Source: Helicobacter heilmannii (GTDB lineage: Bacteria > Campylobacterota > Campylobacteria > Campylobacterales > Helicobacteraceae). Taken from it: a stretch of DNA of 64,000 bases. The stretch's first letter is position 1. The number at the start of each line of letters is the position of its first letter. The notes under the pieces are model-generated. The model made no database searches and was not told where the DNA came from. It saw only the letters and a program-made list of their open reading frames with translations. Of the stretch, positions 16,985-26,545 are shown in pieces. The stretch spans positions 682,247-746,246 of the forward strand of contig NZ_CDMK01000001.1 in NCBI RefSeq assembly GCF_001283065.1, in the 5' to 3' direction. A program made the position numbers and the translations under genes.

Positions 16985-18894
16985 AGCAATGTCCTAGCCT
17001 TGCTGGCGATATTCTCAGGACTAAAGCCAAAGTATTTAAACAAATCCGCCCCCCTGCCCGACTTGCCAAAACTCTCTATGCCCAGCACCTCATCAGCCAG
17101 CCCAAACCACTCTAACCCCCTGCTCGCCTCTATAGCCAACACCCGCCCCACCAAGAGCGTGTTTAGATAGGCCGGCTCTTGTTGCAACAAGAGATCAAAG
17201 CAGGGTACGCTCACCACCTGCACCCCGATTTGCTTGGCTTCTAATAGCTTTGCGGCTTTTAAACAGGGCACAACCTCGCTTCCACTGCTAAGCAGGCTCA
17301 CCTGCACCTCTTTAGTGCTTTTATAAAGCACATACCCCCCCCTTTGTACCTGCTCTAGGCGTGCACTGCTTGCCACCTCTAAATCCTGCCTAGAGAGCAC
17401 AAAGGCCGCGCTCTTGCCCCGCTTTAAAGCCACCTGCCAGCAGAGCACATTTTCATGCGCGTCCATGGGGCGATACACTTCAAAATGGGGCACAGCCCTA
17501 AGGTGGCTTAAATGCTCGATAGGCTGGTGGGTCGCCCCGTCCTCACCCACGCCGATGCTATCGTGTGTGAAGACATAATAGACTTGATTTTGCATGAGCG
17601 CGCTTAGGCGCAAAGCGGGGGCTAAATAGTCGCTAAAGACGAAGAAGGTCGCGCAAAAGGGCACAAACAAGCCGTAGTTAGAAATCCCATTACAAAGTGC
17701 CCCCATGGCGTGTTCTCGAATGCCAAAGTGCAGATTGCGCCCACACTGCCCTTTTAAAAAATCCCCCTCAGTTTTTAAGCGGGTGTTGTTGGAGGGGGCT
17801 AGGTCGGCACTGCCCCCCAAAAAGCCCAAATACGCTTGGCTGATGGCGTTTAAAATCGCTCCATTGCTCGCCCTTGTGGCGCATTTTTGCCCCAGCTCAA
17901 AAACGGGGTAAGCCACCTTGCTAAAGTCCTTTGCCTGCAAATGGGCGATTTTTTCTTTCACCTCTGCGCTTAAGCTTTGTGCCCAAATCTTTTCTTCTGC
18001 CTTCCCTCTTTGCAGGCTAAAATGCTCTTTCACCTCTTGGGGGATATAAAAGGGCGCATGCTCCCAGCCTAGCACCTCTTTAGCCCGTTTTAATACTTCA
18101 GCCCCTAAGGGCGCGCCGTGTGTCTTGGCACTGCCCTCTAGCTCTAGCGCGCCCTTGCCTATGGTGGTGTGGGCGATGATTAAGGTCGGTTTATCGCTTT
18201 GTTTGGCGGCACTTAAGGCGTTGTCAATGTCTAAATAATCATGCCCTTGGCATTCAAGCACAACCCACCCCTGTGCCTCAAAGCGCAGGCGCACATTTTC
18301 ACTAAAGGCTAAATCGGTGCTGCCCTCAATGGTGATCTCGTTGCTATCATAAATTACAATGAGATTATTAAGCCCCAAATGCCCGGCTAAGGACGCGCTC
18401 TCATAGCTTACCCCCTCTTGCAAGTCCCCGTCCCCACATAAACAATAGACTTTATGCTTAAACGCCACGCCTAGCATACCTTGGGCTAGCTTGCTTGCCA
18501 TGGCTAGTCCAACGGCGTTGGCAAAGCCCTGCCCTAGTGGACCTGTGGTGACCTCTATGCCCTCCGTGTGTTGATACTCGGGGTGTCCTGGGGTTTTTGA
18601 GTGCAATTGCCTAAATGCCTTCAAATCCTCTAAACTCACATTAAAACCCCATAAATGCAAGAGCGCATAGACCAAGGTACTAGCATGCCCTCCACTAAAA
18701 ACGAGGCGATCGCGCCCGAGCCATTTAGGGTTTTTGGGGTTTAAATGCAAATGGTGGGTTAAAACAACGGCAATGTCGGCTAGACCCATCGCCACGCCAG
18801 GGTGTCCACTATTGGCCTCTTGCACCATATCGGCGCATAAAAAGCGCAAGGTTGTCGCCATTTGTGCTAAGGTGGAGGTGGATTTCAAGTCCAT
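16981..18894 (-). CDS. tkt: Transketolase
   Basis: Thiamine-diphosphate enzyme of the non-oxidative pentose phosphate pathway; 637 residues. The ThDP-binding GDG motif is visible as CGDGDLQEGVSYE (about 152-164) with the second ThDP segment YDSNEITIEG, and the pyrimidine-domain residues in FGIREHAMGALCNG and FTHDSIGVGEDGATHQP. It lies between ribF and addB in a tight minus-strand run. A C8 run at 17335-17342 encodes GGY. Confidence 0.96.
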   Translation of the reverse strand: MDLKSTSTLAQMATTLRFLCADMVQEANSGHPGVAMGLADIAVVLTHHLHLNPKNPKWLGRDRLVFSGGHASTLVYALLHLWGFNVSLEDLKAFRQLHSKTPGHPEYQHTEGIEVTTGPLGQGFANAVGLAMASKLAQGMLGVAFKHKVYCLCGDGDLQEGVSYESASLAGHLGLNNLIVIYDSNEITIEGSTDLAFSENVRLRFEAQGWVVLECQGHDYLDIDNALSAAKQSDKPTLIIAHTTIGKGALELEGSAKTHGAPLGAEVLKRAKEVLGWEHAPFYIPQEVKEHFSLQRGKAEEKIWAQSLSAEVKEKIAHLQAKDFSKVAYPVFELGQKCATRASNGAILNAISQAYLGFLGGSADLAPSNNTRLKTEGDFLKGQCGRNLHFGIREHAMGALCNGISNYGLFVPFCATFFVFSDYLAPALRLSALMQNQVYYVFTHDSIGVGEDGATHQPIEHLSHLRAVPHFEVYRPMDAHENVLCWQVALKRGKSAAFVLSRQDLEVASSARLEQVQRGGYVLYKSTKEVQVSLLSSGSEVVPCLKAAKLLEAKQIGVQVVSVPCFDLLLQQEPAYLNTLLVGRVLAIEASRGLEWFGLADEVLGIESFGKSGRGADLFKYFGFSPENIASKARTLL

Positions 18895-18938
18895 AAAGAG
18901 CCTTTGGTGAAAATGGGGCTATTCTAACAAACTTGCTC

Positions 18939-19811
18939 TTACTCGGGCTTTAAGAGGGCTTTAGCTTGCTGTATGTCCTTACCAATTTGCGCCTTCAAAT
19001 CGGGCAGATTGTCAAAAAAAGCATTGTTCCTGATTTTTTGGATAAAGGACACTTTTAAAGATTTTGGGGGGGTGGGTAGGTGGACACTTATTAGGTGGGT
19101 TTCTAGGGCTAAGTGCCTATCTGTGCTAAGGCGTTCGCCTAAAAAGCTTACACCCGCATAGTTTTGAGAGTCGCCCTTAAGCTGCACCTGCACAGCATAC
19201 ACCCCAAAGGCGGGCAGCAGGGCATGGGGCAGGATGGCCATGTTGAGCGTGGGGTAGAGCTTGTCGCTGCCTAGGTGCTGCCCTGAGATCACCGCCCCCT
19301 CTAGGCTAAAGGGGCGGGTGAGAAACTGCGCGGCCATGGCAACTTCGCCCCTCTTAAGGCAGGTGCGGATGTGACGGGCGTGCAAGGCCATGCCCTTGAT
19401 TTTAAAGGCGGGCAAGACCTCTAGGCGGATGGTGGGGGGCAGCAGTTGCTTTAAGGTGTTTGTATCCCCGCTTCGTTGCGCTCCAAATTTAAAATCATAG
19501 CCCACCACGATTTTTTGCAAATATGGGCATTTAGCCAACAAGAGTGCAGCAAACTCCTCGGGCAAAAGCGTACAAACCTGTTCTAAAGGCAAGAAATACA
19601 CCCTCTTAGCATGGGCTTTAAGCAGGGCGATGCGCTCTTTTAAAGAAGTCAGCACCTCCTTAGCCCTCTGCCAATCCACAATCAACACTGCCCCCCTAGT
19701 GTCTAGCAGGCTTAAAAGTTTTTGGTGCGCCAAATGCACGCCGTCAAACTTGCCGATGGCTAGGCTACTGCTATCTTTGTCTAAAAAATCGGGCGCGAGA
19801 AAGTCGGGCAT
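18939..19811 (-). CDS. ribF: Riboflavin kinase / FAD synthetase
   Basis: Bifunctional enzyme making FMN then FAD; 290 residues. The N-terminal nucleotidyltransferase has AIGKFDGVHLAHQKLL (about 17-32); the C-terminal kinase has GAVISGQHLGSDKLYPTLN and FGVYAVQV. The kinase motif, usually GxxxGR-LGFPTAN, is relaxed here, as it often is in Helicobacter. The ATG shares its A with the obg stop (TAATG), so translation is probably coupled. Confidence 0.92.
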   Translation of the reverse strand: MPDFLAPDFLDKDSSSLAIGKFDGVHLAHQKLLSLLDTRGAVLIVDWQRAKEVLTSLKERIALLKAHAKRVYFLPLEQVCTLLPEEFAALLLAKCPYLQKIVVGYDFKFGAQRSGDTNTLKQLLPPTIRLEVLPAFKIKGMALHARHIRTCLKRGEVAMAAQFLTRPFSLEGAVISGQHLGSDKLYPTLNMAILPHALLPAFGVYAVQVQLKGDSQNYAGVSFLGERLSTDRHLALETHLISVHLPTPPKSLKVSFIQKIRNNAFFDNLPDLKAQIGKDIQQAKALLKPE

Positions 19812-20776
19812 TAAGCCAGTTGCAAGGCTTGGGCTAGAAGCTGCAGTAATTGCCCCGTGTTCTCAGTGGTGGCGGCAGAAATAGGCAGCACAAATTGCGC
19901 CTTAGGGGCGTGAAATCCGTACACTTGCCCTATATCCATTTTATTGAGTACCACACCAAAATCCCTAGCAGAAAGCTCTTGTGAAAAATGCGCCAATTCG
20001 TGGCGCAACTCTTCATATTGCTGGTGTATGTCATAAGTGGTGTCGAGCACAAACAATAAAAACTTCGTGCGCTCCAAGTGGCGCAAAAAGTCCAGTCCCA
20101 AGCCCTTGCCCTCGCTTGCCCCGGAAATGATCCCGGGAATGTCTGCCATCACAAACTCTTTAAACTGCCCGGCTTGCACCACGCCCAAATTGGGGATTAA
20201 AGTCGTGAAGGCGTAGGGGGCAATTTTGGGCCGGGCGTTGGAGAGCACACTGATTAAAGTGCTTTTGCCGGCATTTGGAAAGCCCACGAGCCCCACATGG
20301 GCGATGAGTTTAAGCTCTAGGCGCAAATTGAGACTAACGCCAGCCATGCCCTTTTGGGCGTAGGTGGGGCGTTGTTTAGACGCGCTTTTAAAGCGGACAT
20401 TGCCAAGCCCTCCCTTGCCCCCCTTAAGCAAAGTGGTTTGCGCCCCACTCTCTATTAAATCGCAGAGCAACTCCCCCGTGTCGGCATTGAAAACCTGCGT
20501 GCCCGGGGGGACTATAATTTCTAAATTTTGCCCCTTTTTACCGTTACAATTTTTGGGGCCCCCGGGCGCGCCATTTTGCGCCTTGTAGTGCTTCTTGCCC
20601 CTAAAGGCACTTAAGGTGTCGCTGTTGCTATCCACCTTAAAAACAATGCCACCCCCATCGCCCCCATCGCCCCCATCTGGCCCACCCTCCATGACAAACT
20701 TCTCCCGCCTAAAGCTCACACAGCCCGGTCCGCCCTTGCCCGAAGTAGCGGTGATCTCCACACAATCCACAAACAT
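19811..20776 (-). CDS. obg: GTPase Obg
   Basis: Ribosome-associated GTPase. The glycine-rich Obg fold ([39 protein letters not shown]) covers about 1-155; the G domain has GFPNAGKST (about 165-173), [16 protein letters not shown] and NKMD. At 321 residues it is about 40 shorter than H. pylori Obg as I recall it; the difference is in the loop after NKMD and the C-terminus. It sits between dppF and ribF. Confidence 0.94.
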   Translation of the reverse strand: MFVDCVEITATSGKGGPGCVSFRREKFVMEGGPDGGDGGDGGGIVFKVDSNSDTLSAFRGKKHYKAQNGAPGGPKNCNGKKGQNLEIIVPPGTQVFNADTGELLCDLIESGAQTTLLKGGKGGLGNVRFKSASKQRPTYAQKGMAGVSLNLRLELKLIAHVGLVGFPNAGKSTLISVLSNARPKIAPYAFTTLIPNLGVVQAGQFKEFVMADIPGIISGASEGKGLGLDFLRHLERTKFLLFVLDTTYDIHQQYEELRHELAHFSQELSARDFGVVLNKMDIGQVYGFHAPKAQFVLPISAATTENTGQLLQLLAQALQLA

Positions 20777-20790
20777 GAAAAACCCTCGAA

Positions 20791-21561
20791 TTAGCCTTGA
20801 AAGTGTTGCAGCATTTTGTCTAGGTGGGGCACGGCGTTTAAAAGCTTTTTCGTGTAGGGGTGCTTGGGCGCGTTTAGCACACTTTCCACGCCTCCCTCCT
20901 CCACGATCACGCCCCCCTCCATCACCAAAATGCGATCGCTGATGTGTTCCACCACGCCCAAATCGTGGCTGATAAAGAGATAACTTAAGCCTAGCTGGGC
21001 TTGCAAGTCTAAAAGCAAATTTAAAATCTGCGCTTGGATAGACACATCTAGGGCGGACACGGGCTCATCGCAAATGAGCATTTTAGGCTTTAAAATCAAC
21101 GCTCGTGCAATACCCACCCTTTGGCGCTGCCCGCCTGAGAATTGATGCGGATATCTTAATGCCCACTCTTCTTTAAGCCCCGTTTGCGCCATGATTTCAA
21201 GCACTCTTTTGCGCCGCTCAAGTTTACTTAAATTTGTGTTTAAAAGCAGGGGTTCGGCGATAATATCTTGGATACGCCAGCGCGGATTAAGGCTAGAGTA
21301 AGGGTCTTGAAAGACCATTTGCACGCTTTGGCGGTAAGCGCGCCACTCTTTTGCGCCAAACTTGCTTAAGGGCTTGTCCTCAAAGAACACCTCGCCACCA
21401 CTGGCCGGCTGCATGCCGACACAAATCTTGGCTGCCGTGCTCTTGCCACACCCGCTTTCGCCCACTAAACTTAAAATCTCTTGGGGCTGCAGCGTAAAAT
21501 TAATCCCCTTTAGCACCTCCAGCGCGCCATAGGATTTTTTTAGCTCATGCGCTCTTAGCAT
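20791..21561 (-). CDS. dppF: Dipeptide ABC transporter ATP-binding protein DppF
   Basis: A 256-residue ATPase of the oligopeptide/dipeptide importer. Walker A is GESGCGKST (about 34-42), the ABC signature [14 protein letters not shown], and Walker [12 protein letters not shown]. The C-terminal [13 protein letters not shown] is the typical OppF/DppF tail. It overlaps the end of dppD by several bases. Five dpp genes in order dppA-B-C-D-F give a complete importer. Confidence 0.94.
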   Translation of the reverse strand: MLRAHELKKSYGALEVLKGINFTLQPQEILSLVGESGCGKSTAAKICVGMQPASGGEVFFEDKPLSKFGAKEWRAYRQSVQMVFQDPYSSLNPRWRIQDIIAEPLLLNTNLSKLERRKRVLEIMAQTGLKEEWALRYPHQFSGGQRQRVGIARALILKPKMLICDEPVSALDVSIQAQILNLLLDLQAQLGLSYLFISHDLGVVEHISDRILVMEGGVIVEEGGVESVLNAPKHPYTKKLLNAVPHLDKMLQHFQG

Positions 21562-22412
21562 CGAATCTCTTTAGGAAAGTCTAGATAATTGACATTTTCA
21601 TCCACGCTAGCAAGGCGCACCTTTCGTTGCCCGGGCTTGGGGATTGCCTCTAAAAGCGCTCTTGTGTAGGGGTGGCGCGGATCGTTAAAAAGCTCTTTAG
21701 CACTGGCTTTCTCCACCACTTCACCCTTGTAAAGCACAACCACGACATCGGCAAGTTGGGCCACCACACCCAAATCATGCGTGATGAAGAGCATCGCCAT
21801 TTGCCTGCTTTGCTGCAGACCCTGCATTAAATCCAAAATCTGCGCTTGGATCGTCACATCTAGGGCGGTGGTGGGCTCATCGGCGATGAGTAAATCCGGT
21901 GCACACGCCATTGCCATCGCGATCACCACCCTTTGGCGTTGCCCCCCGCTCATGTTAAAGGGGTAGGCGTTAAACTTCTCAGGAGCTAGCCCCACCTGTC
22001 TTAGTGCCTCTAGGCTCTTTTCTTTCACCTGGGCCGCGCTTAGGGTGGGCTGGTGGATTTTAAACACCTCGGCGACTTGAAAACCAATGGTGTAGCTGGG
22101 GTTTAAACTCGTCATGGGCTCTTGAAACACCATGCCAATTTGGCTACCCCTTAAAGCCTGCATTTGTTTGGGGCTGTACTCTAAAAGGTTTTGCCCCTTA
22201 AAGAGAATCTGTCCACCCACCACCTTGCCTGGGGGTTTAATAAGCCCCATGATCGACCACGCACTCATGCTCTTGCCACTTCCGCTCTCCCCCACCAAAC
22301 ACACGGTCTGCCCCGGCGCAACTGAAAAGCTCACCCCATCCACCGCCTTAACAAGCCCATGCTTGGTGGAAAAGTAGGTTTGTAAGTCGGTAACTTCTAA
22401 GAGATTTTGCAT
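21555..22412 (-). CDS. dppD: Dipeptide ABC transporter ATP-binding protein DppD
   Basis: A 285-residue ATPase paired with DppF. Motifs are GESGSGKSMSAWSIMG (Walker A), [14 protein letters not shown] (signature), LIADEPTTALD (Walker B) and HPYTRALLEAIPKPG. I start at the ATG at 22412, one base after the dppC stop (TAGTATG); the open frame extends 13 codons further into dppC but lacks family similarity there. Confidence 0.94.
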   Translation of the reverse strand: MQNLLEVTDLQTYFSTKHGLVKAVDGVSFSVAPGQTVCLVGESGSGKSMSAWSIMGLIKPPGKVVGGQILFKGQNLLEYSPKQMQALRGSQIGMVFQEPMTSLNPSYTIGFQVAEVFKIHQPTLSAAQVKEKSLEALRQVGLAPEKFNAYPFNMSGGQRQRVVIAMAMACAPDLLIADEPTTALDVTIQAQILDLMQGLQQSRQMAMLFITHDLGVVAQLADVVVVLYKGEVVEKASAKELFNDPRHPYTRALLEAIPKPGQRKVRLASVDENVNYLDFPKEIRC

Positions 22413-22413
22413 A

Positions 22414-23268
22414 CTAAGCCCTTTTAGGATCGAGCGCGTCCATGATCGCATCGCCCACCAGGTTAAAGGCCATCACGGTTAGAAAAATCATGCATCCGGG
22501 GAAAACCAAGGTCCAAGGCGAGGTGGTGATGAACTGCAGCGCGTCCATGAGCATCGCGCCCCACTCGGGGCTGGGTGGCTGGGCCCCTAGGCCTAAAAAG
22601 CTAAGGCCTGCGGCCTCTAAGACGGCCCCGGCAAAGCCCATGGTGGCTTGCACGACTATGGGGGCGGTGCAATTAGGCAAGATCACCACGAACATTAAGC
22701 GCAAATGCGAAGAGCCGTTGAGTTTAGACGCTTGGGTGTATTCTTTTTGCTTTTCGGCTAAGACGCTGGCGCGCACAATGCGGGCAAACCCGGGCACGCC
22801 CACAATCCCAATGGCGAGCATAGCATTGGTAAGAGAGGGGCCTAAGATCGCCACTACGATGATGATGAGTAAAATGGAAGGCAAGGACAGCATTAAATCC
22901 ATGAAACGCATGATTAGCATGTCTACCAAACCGCCAAAGTAGCCTGCCAAAAGTCCAAAAATCACCCCAAAGAGCACAGCAATACCCACTGCCACTACAC
23001 CAATGGTAAGAGAAATGCGCGCCCCATAGAGCAGTCTTGAGAGGATGTCGCGTCCCAAGTCGTCCGTGCCCAGCCAATGCGCCCCGCTGCCCCCCTTTGC
23101 AAAGAAGGGTACAAGTAGCCGTGTTTTGGCATCTTGCAAGGTGGGGTCATAGGGGGCGAGCAGGGGGGCAAAGAGCGCACAAAAGATCAAAATGGCGAGC
23201 AAGAACAGCCCGACTAAACCGGCTTTATTCTGTTTAAAATTCTCCCAAAAGGCCTTGAAACGCTCCAT
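22414..23268 (-). CDS. dppC: Dipeptide ABC transporter permease DppC
   Basis: A 284-residue permease with an N-terminal membrane helix and the BPD_transp_1 domain. The EAA-type loop (EYTQASKLNGSSHLRLMFVVILPNC) that contacts the ATPases and the HWLGTDDLGRDILSRLLYGAR motif of DppC/OppC are visible. Its start abuts the dppB stop. Confidence 0.94.
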   Translation of the reverse strand: MERFKAFWENFKQNKAGLVGLFLLAILIFCALFAPLLAPYDPTLQDAKTRLLVPFFAKGGSGAHWLGTDDLGRDILSRLLYGARISLTIGVVAVGIAVLFGVIFGLLAGYFGGLVDMLIMRFMDLMLSLPSILLIIIVVAILGPSLTNAMLAIGIVGVPGFARIVRASVLAEKQKEYTQASKLNGSSHLRLMFVVILPNCTAPIVVQATMGFAGAVLEAAGLSFLGLGAQPPSPEWGAMLMDALQFITTSPWTLVFPGCMIFLTVMAFNLVGDAIMDALDPKRA

Positions 23269-24272
23269 TAACTCAGTCTAATCTGTGGATTGATGAAGGC
23301 GTAGAGGATATCCACGAGCAAATTCGCCCCCACAAAGATCACCGCCACAATGAGGCTTGAGGATTGGATGATGGGAAAATCCCGCTGGTTCAAGGCATTG
23401 ACCATCCAGCGCCCCACGCCCGGCCACGAAAAGGTGGTTTCGGTGAGGATACTGCCGGCCAAAAGCCCGGCAAGCATGAGTCCCACCACGGTGGTGACCG
23501 GGATGAGGGCATTTCGTAGGGTATGGATCAAGATCACGCGCCAAGGCGCGCAGCCCTTGGCCTGTGCGGTGCGGACATAATCCTCTTGCAAAACTTCAAG
23601 CATGCTAGCGCGGGTCATGCGCGCGATGATAGCGGTGGGGATCGTGGCTAGGGCAATGCTGGGTAACACTAAGTGGCGCAGCGCATCAAAGAAGGCGGGC
23701 AGATTGCCGTCAACCAAGCTATCGATCAAGTAAAACCCCGTGGGCCCGTCTAAATAATAAGCGTCATTCAAACGCCCAAAGACGGGAAACCAGCCCAGTT
23801 TCACGCTAAAAAAATAGATCAGCATGAGTCCTAGCCAAAAGACAGGCATGGAAACCCCAGCGAGCGCAAAACCCATGCTAAGATTGTCAAACAAGCTGTA
23901 GCGTTTAACGGCGGCCAAAATGCCCGTGGCTAGCCCTAGTATAATGGAGATGAACAGCGCGCTTAAAGAGAGCTCTAAAGTTGCTGGAAAGCGCTGTAAA
24001 AACGCCTCGAGCACGCTTTCACCCGAGACTAAAGAAGTGCCCAAATCCCCGTGCAAAATATGGTTCATGTAGCTCAAATACTGATCTAATAGGGGCTTGT
24101 TTAAGCCCATTTGCTCTCTTAGGGCTTCTAGGGCTTCTTTATTAGCGTGCTCGCCTAGGATCACCAAAGCCGGATCCCCTGGGACCAAGTGCACCATGGA
24201 AAAGACCAAGATGCTAACCCCCAGCAAGGTGGGGATCGTCCATAAAATTCGCTTAAGCAGAAAGAGCAACAT
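23268..24272 (-). CDS. dppB: Dipeptide ABC transporter permease DppB
   Basis: A 334-residue permease: N-terminal helix with VSILVFSMVHLVPGDPA, periplasmic segment, then six-helix permease domain with the coupling loop (DYVRTAQAKGCAPWRVILIHT). It forms the channel with DppC. The start codon overlaps the dppA stop by one base. Confidence 0.94.
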   Translation of the reverse strand: MLLFLLKRILWTIPTLLGVSILVFSMVHLVPGDPALVILGEHANKEALEALREQMGLNKPLLDQYLSYMNHILHGDLGTSLVSGESVLEAFLQRFPATLELSLSALFISIILGLATGILAAVKRYSLFDNLSMGFALAGVSMPVFWLGLMLIYFFSVKLGWFPVFGRLNDAYYLDGPTGFYLIDSLVDGNLPAFFDALRHLVLPSIALATIPTAIIARMTRASMLEVLQEDYVRTAQAKGCAPWRVILIHTLRNALIPVTTVVGLMLAGLLAGSILTETTFSWPGVGRWMVNALNQRDFPIIQSSSLIVAVIFVGANLLVDILYAFINPQIRLS

Positions 24273-25834
24273 TATTGGGAGAAGTAGACATGTACAAAGC
24301 GGTTGTTTTGTACTCCGCTCACTTGATAACCCTGCACACTCTTGAGCCGCGCCACAATGCTGTAGGGGTAGGCTAGAGGTACCCAGGGGGCATCGTTGTG
24401 GAAGACCTCTTGGGCTTTTTGATAAAGGGCGGTGCGCTTGGCTTGGTTTGAAAGATACTTGGCCTTTGTAACCAGCTTAGAATAGATGTCGCTTTTGTAA
24501 AAAGAGCCATTGCGCGTGGGGATTTCTGCCGCCACCTCTTTGCTCCATAGAATATACAAAAAGTTGTCCGGATCGGGCGTGTCTGCCTTCCAACCACTAA
24601 AAGCCATTTTATGCTCGCCCATCGCTACCTTTTTAAGGTAAGTCCCCCACTCAAAAAATTCGATCTTCACTTGAATGCCGATTTTGGCGAGTTGCGCTTG
24701 GATAAACTCCGCCGCTTGCTTATTGTATTTGGATGCTGTAAAAAGCGTGGTTTCAAAGCCATGGGGGAAGCCGGCCTTGGCTAAAAGCTCTTTAGCCACT
24801 TTTAAATCGTAGCCGTAGGGCTGGATGTCCTTATTATAGCCCCACATGGAGGGAGGCATGGGGTTGATCGCCGGCGTAGCGTAGTTTTCATACACGATTT
24901 TGACATAGTCCTTGGTGTTGATCGCGTGGTTGATGGCTAGACGCACTAAGCGGTTGTCAAAGGGTTTTTTTTCTAAATTCAAGCTCATCCAAGTCACAAA
25001 CAAGCCGGGTTTTTCATCCACAGCCACCCCGGGCAAACTTGCTAAGCGGGGAATTTCATTGCGATTAGGCGCACTGATGATAGACACCTCGCCCCTTTGC
25101 AAAGCCAACGCACGCACAGAGGGGTTGGGAATCACTATGAGCACCACGCGGTCTAAATGTGCTTTAGTGCCCCAATAGTCGTTGTTTTTTAAAAGTACAA
25201 TCTTGTCGTCTCGAAACCAAGTTGCCAACTTAAAGGGTCCTGTACCTATGGGCTTTCTAGTGAGCTCATCCTCTTTATTTAGACTCTTTAAGTGGGCGGC
25301 GTAGTCGGCACTCAGCACACTTAAAAAATCCATCCCCAAATCCGCCAAAAAGGGGGCTTCGGGGTGTTTTAATGTGAAGCGCACTGTGTATCTATCCACG
25401 GCCTCGATTTTTTTAATGATGGAGGACATGCCCATGCTTGCCCAGTAGCCATAGGATTTTGCTCCTTTGTAGTAGGGCACTTGCCCCATTTGTCGCTTGA
25501 AAGAAAATAGAACATCTTTGGCGGTCAATTCGGCCTTTTTATCCCAGTAATGAGTTGTTTGGAAGTAAACACCATGCCTTAAATGGAAAGTGTAAGTCAG
25601 TCCGTCCTTAGAAATCTCCCAACTGCTCGCTAGCGCAGGCTCAATTTCAGTAGAGCCGTATTTAAAACGCACTAAAGTTTCATAGATGTTAGAGGTGGCG
25701 GCGTAACTCTCCCCATCCACAACCAGTGCCGGGTCCATCCCAGAGCCATCCGCCCCCCTCGCGTAAATTAAAGTCCCGCCCTCTTTAGCCCATAAGCACA
25801 AACAGCTGAGGCAAAAAAGGGTTAGGATTTTCAT
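24272..25834 (-). CDS. dppA: Dipeptide ABC transporter substrate-binding protein DppA
   Basis: Periplasmic SBP family 5 protein, 520 residues. A signal peptide ([19 protein letters not shown]) precedes a typical SBP_bac_5 domain with [18 protein letters not shown] and [18 protein letters not shown] segments. I start at the ATG at 25834, which gives the signal peptide; the frame is open 24 codons further into rpmA. A TGA-C-ATG junction links it to rpmA. Confidence 0.94.
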   Translation of the reverse strand: MKILTLFCLSCLCLWAKEGGTLIYARGADGSGMDPALVVDGESYAATSNIYETLVRFKYGSTEIEPALASSWEISKDGLTYTFHLRHGVYFQTTHYWDKKAELTAKDVLFSFKRQMGQVPYYKGAKSYGYWASMGMSSIIKKIEAVDRYTVRFTLKHPEAPFLADLGMDFLSVLSADYAAHLKSLNKEDELTRKPIGTGPFKLATWFRDDKIVLLKNNDYWGTKAHLDRVVLIVIPNPSVRALALQRGEVSIISAPNRNEIPRLASLPGVAVDEKPGLFVTWMSLNLEKKPFDNRLVRLAINHAINTKDYVKIVYENYATPAINPMPPSMWGYNKDIQPYGYDLKVAKELLAKAGFPHGFETTLFTASKYNKQAAEFIQAQLAKIGIQVKIEFFEWGTYLKKVAMGEHKMAFSGWKADTPDPDNFLYILWSKEVAAEIPTRNGSFYKSDIYSKLVTKAKYLSNQAKRTALYQKAQEVFHNDAPWVPLAYPYSIVARLKSVQGYQVSGVQNNRFVHVYFSQ

Positions 25835-25835
25835 G

Positions 25836-26096
25836 TCATGCCAATTTGGGGAAAACAGAAACTTGTTTGCGGTGTTTGTCTTTGTGGCTGAAGTGCACCA
25901 CGCCATCTACAAGAGCAAAAATGGTGTGGTCCTTGCCCAGCCCTACATTTTTACCGGGATGTACTTTGGTGCCCCGTTGGCGTACGATGATGTTACCCGC
26001 CCTGACAAACTCTGCTCCAAATTTTTTAACACCTAATCTGCGCCCAGCGGAGTCGCGGTTATTCTGCGTACTGCCCTGTCCTTTTTTGTGTGCCAT
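25836..26096 (-). CDS. rpmA: Ribosomal protein L27
   Basis: A 86-residue L27 with the start [20 protein letters not shown], whose N-terminal tail reaches the peptidyl-transferase centre, and [23 protein letters not shown] (in part). There is no cleavable Firmicutes-type extension. It follows rplU by 9 bp. Confidence 0.97.
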   Translation of the reverse strand: MAHKKGQGSTQNNRDSAGRRLGVKKFGAEFVRAGNIIVRQRGTKVHPGKNVGLGKDHTIFALVDGVVHFSHKDKHRKQVSVFPKLA

Positions 26097-26105
26097 TTAC
26101 ATCCT

Positions 26106-26420
26106 TTATGCTACGATTTTTGTGATTTTGATGCGTGTGAAGTCGCGACGAAAACCTCTTTTGGTTTTGCTATCCTTGCGGCGGCGTTTTTTAAAGATCA
26201 CGACCTTTTTACCCCGCCCCTCGTTGATGACCTCAGCCTCGATCTGTACTCCATTGATAAAAGGGCTACCATAGGAGATTTGTCCCTCTTTAGCAATGGC
26301 TAAAACCTCGTGAATCTGAAAATGCGCTTTAGGCTCTAAGCCCAGCCTATCTAGCAAGACAACATCGCCCTCTTGTACCTTGTACTGCTTGCCCCCATTT
26401 TTAAAGACCGCGTAAAACAT
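26106..26420 (-). CDS. rplU: Ribosomal protein L21
   Basis: A 104-residue L21: [19 protein letters not shown] at the start, [20 protein letters not shown] near the end. First gene of the minus-strand run rplU-rpmA-dppA-dppB-dppC-dppD-dppF-obg-ribF-tkt-addB-ftsK-nnr; intergenic gaps are mostly under 50 bp, so long polycistronic transcripts are likely. Confidence 0.97.
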   Translation of the reverse strand: MFYAVFKNGGKQYKVQEGDVVLLDRLGLEPKAHFQIHEVLAIAKEGQISYGSPFINGVQIEAEVINEGRGKKVVIFKKRRRKDSKTKRGFRRDFTRIKITKIVA

Positions 26421-26496
26421 ATCTCCGCCTAAAATTAGAAATTAAAAATTAGTGTCCATTCTAGCATAAGAAACCTAAAATTTTACCTTAACAAAG

Positions 26497-26512
26497 TGGT
26501 ATATATATTGCA
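26497..26512 (+). promoter_or_regulatory. Sigma-54 promoter of flgL
   Basis: TGGTATATATATTGCA has the invariant GG and GC exactly ten bases apart, as in the RpoN consensus TGGCAC-N5-TTGC. It lies about 34 bp before the flgL ATG. RpoN control of this flagellar class agrees with what is known for H. pylori middle flagellar genes. Confidence 0.85.
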
Positions 26513-26545
26513 TGTCTAGTTCTAGATAATCGAAAAGGAAGTCTT

